From positions 6,997,501-7,061,500 of the forward strand of contig JAMPIT010000258.1 in the NCBI GenBank assembly GCA_026261815.1: a stretch of DNA of 64,000 bases, given 5' to 3'. Numbering within the stretch: the stretch's first letter is position 1; each line of letters begins with the position of its first letter. The notes under the pieces are model-generated. The model made no database searches. It was given only the letters and a program-made list of their open reading frames with translations, and was not told the origin of the DNA. The translations under genes were made by a program, and so were the position numbers. This stretch comes from Monarcha castaneiventris obscurior (lineage: Eukaryota; Chordata; Aves; Passeriformes; Monarchidae). Shown here one piece after another: positions 24,901 through 35,600 of the stretch.

Positions 24901-25718
24901 GAAATCTGTGAGCAGTCAACATCACTGATGAGCTGCATTTTCAGGACACTAATACATGCCTGAAATAAAAATTGGCATCTGTATAATTGGATACTGAAAT
25001 TATATTGGGCTCCAGCATCGTCCTTGCATTTGTAGTTTGCTCACAGCAAGCAGTGGAGAAAACCAGGACTACCTATATCTTGGCAAAAGATGAAATACTG
25101 ACCAGCTGTATCTCCATTTGCAGGGGGGGCTTCTGAATAAGGAATGATTGGGAAAATCAGCAACCACTAGGGCTGGACACATGGCTCAAATGGCTGTGGG
25201 AATGCGTTGGAGAAGTCTGTGTGGATGGGTCGTACAGGTGTGAGAACACATTCTCGAGTTGTTACCACACACTCAAGGTGCACCATATGCTTTCTGTAGG
25301 TGCTTAGCCAAGAGTGCTGGCACAGCTCTGCAAAGAACATGGATGCATGGGGAGGGGTTCACGTGTAGGTTGTAGAGGGAACCACGGCCAGCAGCTCCTG
25401 TAGTGTCCTGCTGCTCGTGTGCATGTCCGACGTGTGAAGAGTCACTGAAGTGGAGATGTACCCCAGGAAGAAGATGTGGATGCCTCTGTGCAACAAATTA
25501 GTTTGAGCTCACCCTTGCTCTTTGCTGACCAGCTCCAATGTGGGGATTTGAGCACTGATCAGGCATCCTGAGTGGACTTCCTTTCCTATTTTCTGGTGTT
25601 TTTATGTTTTCTTAAAACAAAACCTTAAAGCTCCAGCTCCTGCCCCTTCTGGAGCAGTAAAAGTATGCTCTGCAAGGAAGTTTGTTATAAAAGAAACCCA
25701 GTATTTCTTCCTCATAAG
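21991..25718. other. Unique non-coding DNA, nothing firm
   Basis: Unique sequence with short featureless open frames. A GC-richer part at 23,640-23,920 has overlapping frames on both strands (81 codons plus, 77 minus) and contains a 23-bp string that recurs at 49.3 kb. Another GC-richer part at about 25,120-25,480 is unrecognised. No RNA gene is seen. Confidence 0.45.
23732..23754. repeat. 23-bp dispersed repeat, copy 1
   Basis: A 23-bp string beginning AAACTTCTCCCAAATTC is found again, identical and in the same orientation, at 49,309-49,331. Flanks do not match on either side. On the minus strand both copies lie in open frames reading Asp-Glu-Phe-Gly-Arg-Ser-Phe. A chance 23-bp identity within one 64-kb window is unlikely, so a shared, mostly decayed repeat family is the simplest explanation. 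Confidence 0.6.
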
Positions 25719-26079
25719 TGTCATGGTTTAGCCACAACAACTAGGAGCCATCCAGCTGCTCGCTCATATTCCCCCAGTGGGAAGGGGAAGAGGATTGGGA
25801 GGATAAAGTAAGAAAACTTGTGGGTTGAGGTAAGAACAGTTTAATAATTTAAATAATAATAATAATAATAATAACAATAATAATAATAATATCATTGATA
25901 TACCAAAAATAAAATAACAAAAAGCAGAGAAGCTGAAAAGTCCTTGACAAATGTAAATACCTCTCAGCAACAACCAAAACATCAGTGTTAGCAATATTGT
26001 TCTCATCCTAAATCCAAACCACAGCACTATAGCAACTACTAGGAATAAAATTAACTCTATCCCAGCCAAACCTAGCACA
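25719..26079 (-). mobile_element. Solo ERV LTR, shortened, with AAT expansion
   Basis: Terminal blocks identify this as a common avian retroviral LTR in reverse orientation. The right end is the LTR start (reverse complement of CTATCCCAGCCAAACCTAGC plus ACA); the left end is the LTR end (TGTCATGGTTTAGCCACAAC), with GTGGGAAGGGGAAGAGGATT and AACTTGTGGGTTGAGGTAAG inside it. An ATTAAA-type poly(A) signal reads on the minus strand at 25,840-25,845. The middle, including most of U3, is missing and an AAT microsatellite occupies 25,850-25,891. The TG...CA ends are present but I see no matching target duplication. No retroviral genes flank it. The 106-codon minus frame (25,764-26,084) is LTR sequence, with its Leu run encoded by the AAT repeat. 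Confidence 0.85.
25850..25891. repeat. AAT trinucleotide microsatellite
   Basis: About fourteen AAT units with one C interruption (AATAATAACAATAATAATAA). It lies inside the LTR just beyond its poly(A) signal and probably arose from the A/T-rich signal region. Confidence 0.95.
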
Positions 26080-26526
26080 AACACTAATGACTGTTGCTGT
26101 AATTAAGAAAATGGTATAGACTATTGTTGTACAATAGTAATCTCCTGCTGCTGCGTAAGTGTTGAAGAATTTATTTTCCAGGCAGGAGACATTGATCCTG
26201 TGGCAGTGTTCTGTTGCCTTAACTTTGTTTACATCATAAAGGAAAAATGATTGATGTAATCATTTAATTTATGGTGCTAAGAAGTGTCAGTTGCTCACTC
26301 CTCCAGTATTGATCTAAGGCGTTCTGACTGGCTTATGCATCAGGCCTTTCGAAGTTTCAGATAATTGGAGACCAAAGTAAAAGTGCAGTTTGATAAGCAT
26401 GATGTTTCCCAATTACTGTTGTGCCATTGATTGCACTTTCCCATAAAATGGCATGACCAGTGAGTAACTGCTCGTTATGAAATTACAGTTTTTAAGAGGC
26501 ATCACAAGGTATATGAAAGCAGCTTT
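26080..26526. other. Unique non-coding DNA between LTR and TA repeat
   Basis: About 450 bp with no recognised repeat and no open frame of note. It contains CTTATGCATCAGGCC and a few ATTA cores. Confidence 0.5.
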
Positions 26527-26559
26527 AAAAAAAAAAAATATATATATATATATATATAT
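26527..26559. repeat. Poly-A followed by TA microsatellite
   Basis: Twelve A residues run directly into about ten TA units. A low-complexity tract with no target duplication or element attached that I can see. Confidence 0.95.
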
Positions 26560-26686
26560 CTAAAATAAAATACTGCGGTGTTTGAGTACTATTCTCCCTG
26601 AAAATTCTTTTAAATTGGTTGTGCTTGCTTTCAGTTTAGTTGCAAATATCCACCTGGGAAGATTAATTTTCAGAAATTGGATCTTA

Positions 26687-27118
26687 GGGCAAAAAAGCTG
26701 GGGAAGGGCCAGGAGCACAAGACCTGTGGGGAGTGGCTGAGGAAGCTGGGGATGTTTATCCTGGAGGAAAGGAGGCTCAGGAGGGGCCTTATCACTCTCC
26801 ACAACTCCCCCAAAGGAGATTGTAGTGAGGTGGGGGTTGGTCTCTGCTCCCAGGTAACAAGTGACAGGATGAGAGGAAATGGCCTCAAGCTGCACCAGGG
26901 GAAGTGTAGATTAGACTTTAGGAAAAAAAATAATTCCCAGAAAGGGCTGCTGAGCATGAGAACAGATTACCTGGGAAAGTGGTGGAGTTGCAATCCCTGG
27001 AAGTGCTCAAAAAATGTATGGATATGGAACGTGAGGACATGGTTTAATGGCAAACATGGTGACTGTTGGACTTGATCTTAAAGGTCTTTTCCAACCTTAA
27101 CAATTGTATTATTCTATG
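26687..27118 (+). mobile_element. CR1 LINE, 3' 430 bp, well preserved
   Basis: The longest intact CR1 piece here. Blocks in order: AAAGCTGGGGAAGGGCCAGG, AGCACAAGACCTGTGGGGAG, GGAAAGGAGGCTCAGGAGGG, AGGATGAGAGGAAATGGCCT, CAAGCTGCACCAGGGG, TGGTGGAGTTGCAATCCCTG, TTGGACTTGATCTTAAAGG, TTTTCCAACCTTAA and a TTGTATTATTCTATG end. It covers the end of ORF2 (reverse transcriptase C-terminal side) and the 3' UTR. The plus frame at 26,677-27,075 (132 codons) and minus frames of 111 and 95 codons are remnants and shadows of it. It is 5'-truncated and not mobile by itself. Confidence 0.95.
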
Positions 27119-28199
27119 AGTGTGTTAATTTCCTTTCTTTTTTTACATTTTAGTCAATATATATATTTTTATAAATATAATCAAGGTCTTTTCTTGAAGC
27201 TATATGGATATCCATAATCTATCAAAAAGGAAAAATAATTAACATTAAAAGAATATGCAATGTTATAATAAATAAGAGTTTTAAAACATGAAAAAGAAAG
27301 TGTAAACCTTTTTAAGGATTTCAAAGCAGTAGCCTTTAGTATTTGTAAATTTAAATTAGTAGGATCTAAAATTAGTGAAAACATCATTCAGATAAAGTTT
27401 GTGCTTGAATGTAGCTGCGTGGGAGCATTAACCTTCACAAAGTTTTAAATATATTTGAAAAGAAAACCCACCAAAACTAATTATACACCATTTTACTTCC
27501 AACCAATTTCCCTGAAGAATGAAGAAATTGCCCTCTTTAGGTCCTTTTCTACAGTTTATACCATTAAAAATAGATTTTTCTTCTGCACAACAGGAAACAC
27601 TGAAAGCCTGGTTTAAATTTTCAGGAAACTCCTTTTATTTTTGATCCTTTGAAATTGTAATGTTAATACATTTTCAATTAAATATGAACAACTCTCCGTG
27701 CATCTCAGCATGAAACACAAAGGGATTTTGGGACCCTTCCAATTACTAGGGCTTGAAGATTTTTCTTAATTATTTAAATTTTACAGTATTTCTTTTTATT
27801 TAAAATAAAAGTTGTGCTGTGGGGCTCCGTCTAACATGGAAAGGAATATGACAGCATTCTGTTTGCCCTTTCAAGTAATTTGTTATATAAAGTCTGAATT
27901 TTAAGACAGATCTTTTTCTGTAATGTTCTTTTGCTTTTACCATCTGCATTGCTGTCCAAGATGAAAGCTTTTGTTTGTTCCTGCAGGAAAGATGAGGACT
28001 GAATCAAAACTACGATAAATCTATGTTCAGTTATTTCATCTGTGAATAAATATGTTCATTTGATTGCAACAAAATGGCTTTGACATCTCACCCACCAGTT
28101 TGGGTAGTCAGGGTCCTTTGTGCAATATCCTCTCTCTGACACTGTAATACAAAGTGTTGATGAGTGAGAAAAAGGTGTTTTGCGTGTTAGGATGTCTAA
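27119..28199. other. Unique AT-rich DNA, nothing recognised
   Basis: Very AT-rich sequence (ATATATATTTTTATAAATAT near 27,158) with no repeat family and only chance open frames of 68 codons or fewer. Confidence 0.55.
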
Positions 28200-28510
28200 A
28201 TGTGCCTTCAGGTGACACAGGTTCAGAGATAACCCCGGGCTGACAGACATGGGCTGCGTGTTCCCTGGCTGTGAATAGCAGAGCCCGGGGAGAGCAGCGA
28301 ACGCTTCGGTGCAGGTGACAGCATCACTGACAAATCGTTATGTTTGACTGATGCCATTTAACAGCTCCTGCTTTCCACCCCTCTCATGGAGGACACAGTG
28401 CACTAATAGCACCCAGTATGGACTTTTCACTCGCTGCTCTCAAAATGCTGTTTCATTAAATAGCTGTCACCTACTCAGATGAGTAAAGTTGGAGATTCAC
28501 TGTGCTGAAC
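28200..28510. promoter_or_regulatory. Putative conserved/CpG-retaining element
   Basis: About 300 bp with a local rise in GC and CpG (ACCCCGGGC, GGCTGCGTG, AGCCCGGGGAG, CAGCGAACGCTTCGG). It then reads into CATTAAATAGCTGTCACC, enhancer-like texture that includes a TGTCA Meis/TGIF-type core. It lies immediately left of the solo LTR. No coding frame is apparent. Confidence 0.33.
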
Positions 28511-28523
28511 CCACCTGACTCCT

Positions 28524-29141
28524 GTGCCGGTTTTGGCCAAAATCTAGCAATATATCCTCTGGGAGAAAGTCAGGTCACGACCACCCTTCCCCCCACCAGG
28601 TTCTGGAAAAAAAATTCCTCGAAAGAAAGTGAAGGAGATAAAACCTATTTATTAACAAACACACAGGAAAATGATAATACTACTAAATAGTAAAACCCCT
28701 CACTATAACGAGAAAACCTGGGAAGAAATTAGAGTCCTCTTGTAGGTGTGGTCCCTCCTTCTCGGAGCTGCCGTGGGGGGTGGCCTTCGGCCCCCTCCGG
28801 GCCTGAAGAGAAGTTCTCCTGATGTGTTCTGATGCTGTTGAAACAGTCCAGAAGAGGAAAAAAGGAAGAAAAGAAAACCCACCAAAGTCCTAGGAAACAC
28901 TCTGGAGAAAAAGGGAAGAAAAAAAAAAAAACTGGCTGAAGAGACAGGCAGGGTTTTCCCTCCATGCTACTGCCGCCCGAGAACGCAGAGAAGTCCCTAT
29001 CTCTGTGTCCTTGGGAACTTGCTTTGAAAAGTTCATTTGTTTTTTCCTCCCCTCTCAAGCTCAGTTTAAAAGCACAAAACTAATTTTTTGGCATAGAGCC
29101 GTGATAGGGGATACACATCATCATAGAGTCACCCCAAGACA
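28524..29141 (-). mobile_element. Solo ERV LTR (passerine type) with probable target duplication
   Basis: An LTR in reverse orientation. Its 5' end is at 29,141 (minus-strand TGTCTTGGGGTGACTCTATG) and its 3' end is near 28,524 (minus-strand TTTTGGCCAAAACCGGCAC). A minus-strand AATAAA lies at 28,648-28,653, placing R-U5 to its left. ACTCCT occurs at both borders (28,518-28,523 and 29,141-29,146), a probable target-site duplication whose exact edges are ambiguous by one base. Length is about 618 bp. There are no gag, pol or env remnants on either side, so this is a solo LTR left by LTR-LTR recombination. The style matches songbird ERV LTRs; the class is not certain. The 109-codon minus frame and the 5' part of the 167-codon plus frame (29,005-29,508) are LTR-derived. 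Confidence 0.82.
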
Positions 29142-29146
29142 CTCCT

Positions 29147-32100
29147 CAGGTTGTGGCAGGACTTGCAAAGTGGCGGATTGTGCATATTCCTGCCTCCCAT
29201 CTTTTGAATTCTTTTTCCACAAATGGAAAAACAAAATGCTTTTTCTCTCCTCGCTTTTTCCCCCTCATCTTAAACATATTCTGTTGTTTTACAGAGATAA
29301 CCAGAATTCAGTTCTAGTCATCATGGTGACAAGTGTGTCCCTGTCTTTGAAAATGGTATCTGTTGCTGCAACCTCAAAGCAAGACAGCATGCAAATTAGT
29401 TTTATGTCTCGTAAAAAAATGTCTGAGAGGTTTTATTTATTGTCTCCTCATATGTTAATTTTTAAAAAATCCCCAAAACTGAAGAAAACCAGAGGCATAA
29501 AGCAGTGATATCTACTGTTGCTCACAATAGTATTCATCCCCACTTTGTTTTACGTAGCATTATATCCAAGGGGCTCCTGCTACTGTGTCATCTTCTTAAC
29601 CACTGCTTAATTAAGAATATAGGTAAATTGTTTCCAAACTTGGATTTCTAAACTGTTACTTTAAATCTACATGTACAGCCAGTAGCAAGGAGTTTGATTT
29701 TCAATCACAAAGCTGCACTAATCTATAGGAAAATCAGTATTCAAAAATCTGTAGGTGCTCTATAATGGATTTATCCTTCTGCCTTAGACAACTCAGAGTG
29801 AAAATCACGATAGTAGCTTGAAGCTTTGACATTTTTCAGGCTGTGTAATTGATACTGGTTGTTTTAGGAATTCTCAATATGGAATTTAATGGTTATCACA
29901 TTTAGTAGCAAACTTTATCATGGTGTATATCCCATTCTCCACTCCTAGAGCAAGGAAAATACCATAGACACATTTCCCAAAGACAAATGCTCCTCGTATG
30001 TTAGAACAGCTCTACTTTTTTTTTTTATTGAATGGAAAATACATAAAGCTGGCTAAATTTGGAATTCAGAGCTTTTTTTTCTGTGTTCAGCAGCATGTTT
30101 CGCATATTCTTTTAACTAAATGGAAGTGGCAGTATCTGAATTATGAGGTGGCAGATTATGGAGTGTGTGGATTTTGTGGTCAGATATTCTGTCTTGACCA
30201 GATCTGTATCCTGCTCCCATCATTGACAATTTGAGGTTCCAGCCAAGTATAAAACCTTGTTAAGTGTGATGGACAGTTCAAGTAAAATTTGTTCCATACC
30301 TGTTTTCTTCCTCTGTTTAAATTTCTGGGAGTAAAAATCAGTTTCCACCCTCCTTTCACAAAGGTGATATTATGTTTAGCAGGATTGGATGACTTCATTG
30401 CTTACTCTGATGTGGCATTCATGCATCACTTTGTATAACGTGTTTTCCTTGCCCTCATAGAAATACCTGAAAATATGTGAGTGTCTAGGCATCACACTAA
30501 TTATATGGAAACACGATTTGCAGTATTTTATAGCTATTTTTATATTCAACTCAAAAACAACAATTTGTTTTTCTGAAAGTTTATATTCTTTTGTGGTTTT
30601 GTGGGGTTTTTTTTGGCCAATGAAGAAGTAATTTGTAAAGCTAAACTTCTAATAGGAACTTTTGAAGACATTTGGAAGATGAGATTAGACAAAAATAATT
30701 ATTAAATACAAATGCCCTGTGAAGACTTTGTTCTTTAATTAAACATTCTGCCCTAAACAGTGTTTTTTCAAGATTGGTTACCGTACTTTTATAGATCATG
30801 TGTACTGAATATCCTTGAATTACTCTTGAGAGCTTTCACTGATGACAGTTTGGTTTAATTTAGCTACTACTACAAAGAGATTAGGTTGTCAAGAAGATAC
30901 TGTTGGAGGTTTAGGGATTGCTAAAATCCTTCTGAAATGAAAAGTAATATACACTGTAACTTTCTTTGATAGTTCTTTCATGAAGAAACCGGATGAAAAT
31001 CAACCACAAGGGAACTTTTTTATTTTCTGGACAAAAGAGAGAAAAAAATCTTCTCATGTTTAGCAGTTAATGAAAACTAAAAAAAAAAAAAAAAAAGACC
31101 CCCAAAACCCCCAACCTAAAAGAAAAAAGGCACTTTTCTTTATTTTTTCCACTCTAATAGGCCATCTAAACTTCTATCACTATAGGTAGACTGATAGTTG
31201 AAGGCATCCTCCTATCTAAATATCATTTTGCATTTTGTTCTGTCTACACATATGGGACTCCTCAGGCCTTTGCTCAGTTAATTTTAATGTAGTCATTGAT
31301 ACAAAGTCAAGCCTGAAACACAGAAGCATATTTTTTAAGGAAAAGGTGTTTTTCCAGTTTAATAGACCCCATATCAATGGAAATATACCAGAAATCCTGT
31401 TAGATTTAAAACTTCCTATAATTTTAATTATCAGTGCTATATAGTTCTGTTTAATGCTTTCATTACTATAAAATCATTTTTAAAACAATAACGTCGTATT
31501 TCTGAGGCAAAACATTTTCTTTTTGCTAGTTCTAGGCACAATAATAGTAAATAATGAGTATGGCTGAATTTTACCTTTTAGTTTTATTTTTGCTGCTTAA
31601 ATTTGTGTGAAGAAATCTGAGTCATTGTCCCAGTGCTAAAATAAGCATAATCCTTGATCTCCCATAAGGAGTCTTTGATTCAGAGTCATCTATTATACTT
31701 TGTTTGCAATTAGCTAATCCTCCACGAAATAGTTGATTCTGTTCTACTTCAAATGACATTTTATTGTGCTGGATATGAATTCAGATTAGCTGCAATTTTC
31801 CAATATACAAACCTTTACAAGAGACAGTTGTAATTAATTTGACCTCCCAGGTTGGCCTTGCACTCAGACTGTCTTTGGAAGTCGCAAACATGGAAACTGA
31901 GCTCATTGCCCATGTAAATAGAATTTATTTTCTTTTAATGCAATTGTAGAAAGACACTGCCAAGTTGGAGGGTTACTGAAAGCATGAACTTGCAATTTCT
32001 GACAATTTTTTATAGCCTCTAGTGTTTTATCTGTTTTGGGCAGTGTTTTGAAAGCTATTTCATAGAAAATTGTTTACAGCACTTTGTCTCTTTTCCCCTG

Positions 32101-32510
32101 AATAGCTGTGAATCTTTAGCTGTATGTGCTGTTAGCCATCTTGCACAGCGAGTTGCATTACCTTGTAAACATTTTGCTTTATCCTGTGAATTTTGGCAGA
32201 TTGGTCTCAAACAGCTATAATTCAGTTGGCATAGTTTCAAGCAAACTGAATCATAAATGGCTACAGAGAGTTTTCATTTTATGTAAGAATGTGTGGAATT
32301 TTTCTACATAATCCCCAATAACCTAATCTCCTCATGCCATGGTTCTCCTGCTCCCTTGTCTCAAATGGAGCTCATAGGCTGATAAAAGGCAACAAAAAAG
32401 GACAATATTCCTCAGCATTCATGGTAGAGAGGAAGTTCACTGTGTCTTTGAGTTTGACAATTCTTTTCCTGTGATTAATCCTGAGATTATTTTGTTTTGG
32501 TCATTTTCAG
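29147..32510. other. Unique non-coding DNA, one enhancer-like block
   Basis: AT-rich unique sequence. A poly-A tract of 19 (31,079-31,097) is followed by C-rich DNA with no attached element. The stretch at about 31,680-31,960 (GACAGTTGTAATTAATTTGA, GAAGTCGCAAACATGG) has enhancer-like texture. Open frames are short except the LTR-linked 167-codon frame that ends at 29,508, which is featureless outside the LTR. Confidence 0.45.
31079..31097. repeat. Poly-A tract (19 A)
   Basis: An uninterrupted A run followed by GACCCCCAAAACCCCC. No retrotransposed sequence was recognised upstream, so a processed copy is not supported. Confidence 0.9.
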
Positions 32511-32600
32511 AAGCTAGTTTAGACTGGGGGTTAATTTATGCTCACCAGAGTAATAACAGCCAAATGGTGGACTTCCAGTTTGCACCCAACATTCCTCCAG
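32511..32600 (+). CDS. Possible internal protein-coding exon, 90 nt, unidentified
   Basis: The segment is bounded by a good acceptor (TTTTGGTCATTTTCAG, T-rich tract upstream) and a near-consensus donor (CCTCCAG/GTAAGAA). It is 90 nt long and open in one frame only, with split codons of phase 1 at both ends, so the exon would be symmetric. The 29 whole codons start Ala-Ser-Leu-Asp-Trp and contain LDWGLIYAHQ and QMVDFQFAPN. The make-up is balanced, with Trp, Met and an Asn-Asn-Ser N-glycosylation-type site, unlike the biased frames elsewhere. I could not assign it to a family. No second exon was found in the window, so flanking introns would be over 31 kb each. A chance open segment between splice-like sites is possible: 29 open codons is not rare. 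Confidence 0.33.
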
Positions 32601-35600
32601 GTAAGAAACTGCACTTCATGTGAGTTTACAGATCAAAGACAAGCATCAGAATGTTGGTTAATTTAAAGTAGCAGCAGCATAATCAAGCCTGAAAGAATAT
32701 ACTCAACCCACCACAGAATTGCATTTCTGGTTTTCTCACTGGCTGTTTACTGTGAAATGGAACAGTCTGTAAGTTTCCCAACCTGTAAAATGGCATGGGG
32801 TACTTTAAGCCTGTGTTTTCTAGCACAATGTTTGGCCTTGATCTGTTCAGTCTGAGCAGCAGCATTTGAAGCCTTTGTAGGTTGCAGTTTGCATTAAAAC
32901 GTTCGGGGGACTGGAAGAAACACTGCAGAATTCAGTGGCTGATGCGAGAGCTGCCTCTGATTTAAACGCCTAAATGACACAGGAGATGCATGAGAAATTC
33001 TTTATTGTAACTGGAACATAAAATGAGCTTTCTTCCTACATAGGGCAAATCCCAAATCTCTCTGGAGCTGTAATTGACTCAGAATGTGATTAATGTAACT
33101 TAATTGTCTTGACTGTACATACATCAGGCACATCACCACCATCTGAGTCCAGGGTGCATTGAATCGCTGTCTAATTTCCAAAGGCACTTTAAAGGATGTC
33201 ATCTTCTTTGTCTAGACACTGACACCTTTTAAGATGAGGAATACCATGTTCTGAAGTCCATGTTGCACCTTGTTTATACCAAAGATCTGATCACTGCCTA
33301 TAATACATTAGGCACATCACAACGGCATTTTCATTCATCAGCTCCTATCTGGACTGTCACTTGCAGAAAAATTGAGGAGACTGACAAAACCTTCTTCCTT
33401 TTCAACCTGAAATGAAAAAGTATATTAAAAATATTGTCCGCTAATGGACAGCAGCACATGACAATAAATTGCAAAGCTGCTCTCTGATACAATCTCAAAG
33501 AATAAGGCAGAAGTGCAGTCCATTCACTTAGTATTTCTGTGTGTAACTCAGCCTGAAAGTTTGAAACTAAAAAGCCATTTTTATATAACTGGTGATTTAG
33601 CTGCCTGTCCCTCCCTCTTCCAGGTCATTAAGTAGGTGATGCTGTGTTTTTGTTTGGTTTTAATATGTCTGTGCAATAAAAATATAATAGATTTCATTTT
33701 TTTTTCCCATTTACTCCTGAAATGGAGTATAAATGCATTGCACCATGAGGTGCAGAATAGTATAGGGATTCAAAGAGGTGACAGTATCAGCATATGAATT
33801 CAAATGTATACACATGTATACATTTAAAAGGACATCTCAATTTTGACGGAAAGCATTAAAGACATGAAATTCATGGCTACAACTGAAATGTACCATATGT
33901 CCTCCAGCACTTAGACACAAAGAGCACATTAGCAGAGTAATTAAAGGGCACCCTGTTGTGGCTAGGTGGTGGAAGACATATGGTGTAGCATGAGTAACCA
34001 TGAATTTTTAAGTTCATATTGTTTTCGACCATAACCTTGTTCTTTGTATTTAATATACTGTAATTTCTATGCAGTGCTATATGCTTCACTTGTGTTGGAG
34101 GTCTGCATTTCAGCACAGACGTCTAAAACTGTCAGCCTAACTAATGCATGCTTTTTTGTGAATTTCTTGTTTTAATATAAAATGACTTAAAATTTTGAAG
34201 TCACAGAACACTCACTTCATGATAAAGGGAGCATCATGTGTGTTCATAGCTTTCTTCTCATTCACACTTGCACTTCCTTCTTACCAGTGCAAAAGACCCC
34301 ATGAGACATGGAGACACTTGAAAAACATAGGTTATTGCAGCCAGATTCTGCAGATTCCACCTCCTCTTGAAAACAGAGCAATTCTTCTGGCTCTTCCTCT
34401 TTATCACACATAGCAAATATGATGCTGCCAAAATTCAGCTGAGAGTTTTTGCTGATGATGTACAAAGTAAGATAGGATCCACTTTGCATGGCTTCAGGTG
34501 AAGGATATCCAGTTGGAACAGAGCAAAACCATTGATTTATCTGTAAACGTGTTATTCAGGGACCCAGAGCTGTGTAAGTCACTTTATTTACGTAGCTGAA
34601 TTTCTAAACATAGCTATCCTCTGGAAATGCAAGTATCTGATAGGGATATAAAATTAGAGTATAAATAAGCCTTTTGTCTTTAAGCAAACAGAACATCTCG
34701 GAAAGTTTTGTTCTAAGGCAGCGAAATTAAATAGCTGCCTCAGCATGAGCTGTTAGTTGAAACCAGGCTTTGGCCTTGTTTTTCCACCGGGGTGCAGCTG
34801 ATCAATGTGAAACTTGAGGCTGACCTTGGGGAAACAGCAATGAGGTGATAAGAACTTGTCTGGGTTTGGGTCTACCAAGATGCAAATCTAAGGATGCACT
34901 TGACAGCTGAGATCCTTGAAATTCCAAGGTATGGTGGGGGCACTAATCCATTTCAACACTGACATTCCTTGGCAGCCTAAGCTGTTGATGTATGTGCACG
35001 AACAGTGAGCCAGACCTGTGCCAACTGCACAACAAATTTGGCAGATAACCTCAAACCACTTCTAGCACTATTTTTCTCCTTCTTATTCTCAGGAATTGAA
35101 GCTCTTATTTGGAATGCAGGGTCCTTCACAGATCTCTGAAGTCCAAGAAAGTCATATATTTTTAAAACAGTTTGACTTTTCATCAAATACTTAAACATTC
35201 ATAGTACCATTTACATCAGGTGACCCACAATATTTCTTTTTATCCAGTGAAGATCTCTTGTTAAATATATGTACATTGCAGGGAGTGGAGCGTGGAAACT
35301 CACTTAGAGTCATCAGGCTGGAGGCAGGGATTTAGTCATTCTCCCAGGACATGGAAAATACAAATTTGGTTCCATCAGACTGTTCAGAGATTTGAATCCA
35401 CTGCCTCCTACTCCCAGTGTGAGTAATCCAACCATCACGCTGCTACAGAAAAGTGAGGCATCAGCACCAAAGAGTATAGTCCTGACCAAATTTGACTGTT
35501 CAAGTGCCTCTGGGAGGCTTTAGAGAGGTTCAGGTTGTTGTATGCTAAAATCAGATCGTGGAGATTCATCTCAGGACATTAAGGTCTAACTCCAGAACTT

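Noticed and set aside
25764..26084. 106-codon frame with a Leu run, membrane-protein-like
   Set aside because: It is LTR sequence read on the minus strand; the Leu run comes from the AAT microsatellite.
29005..29508. Longest open frame (167 codons, plus)
   Set aside because: Its first part is antisense LTR sequence and the rest shows no domain, splice support or codon bias; length is within chance for AT-rich DNA read in six frames.
31079..31097. Poly-A tail of a processed pseudogene
   Set aside because: No coding or transcript-like sequence upstream and no target duplication.
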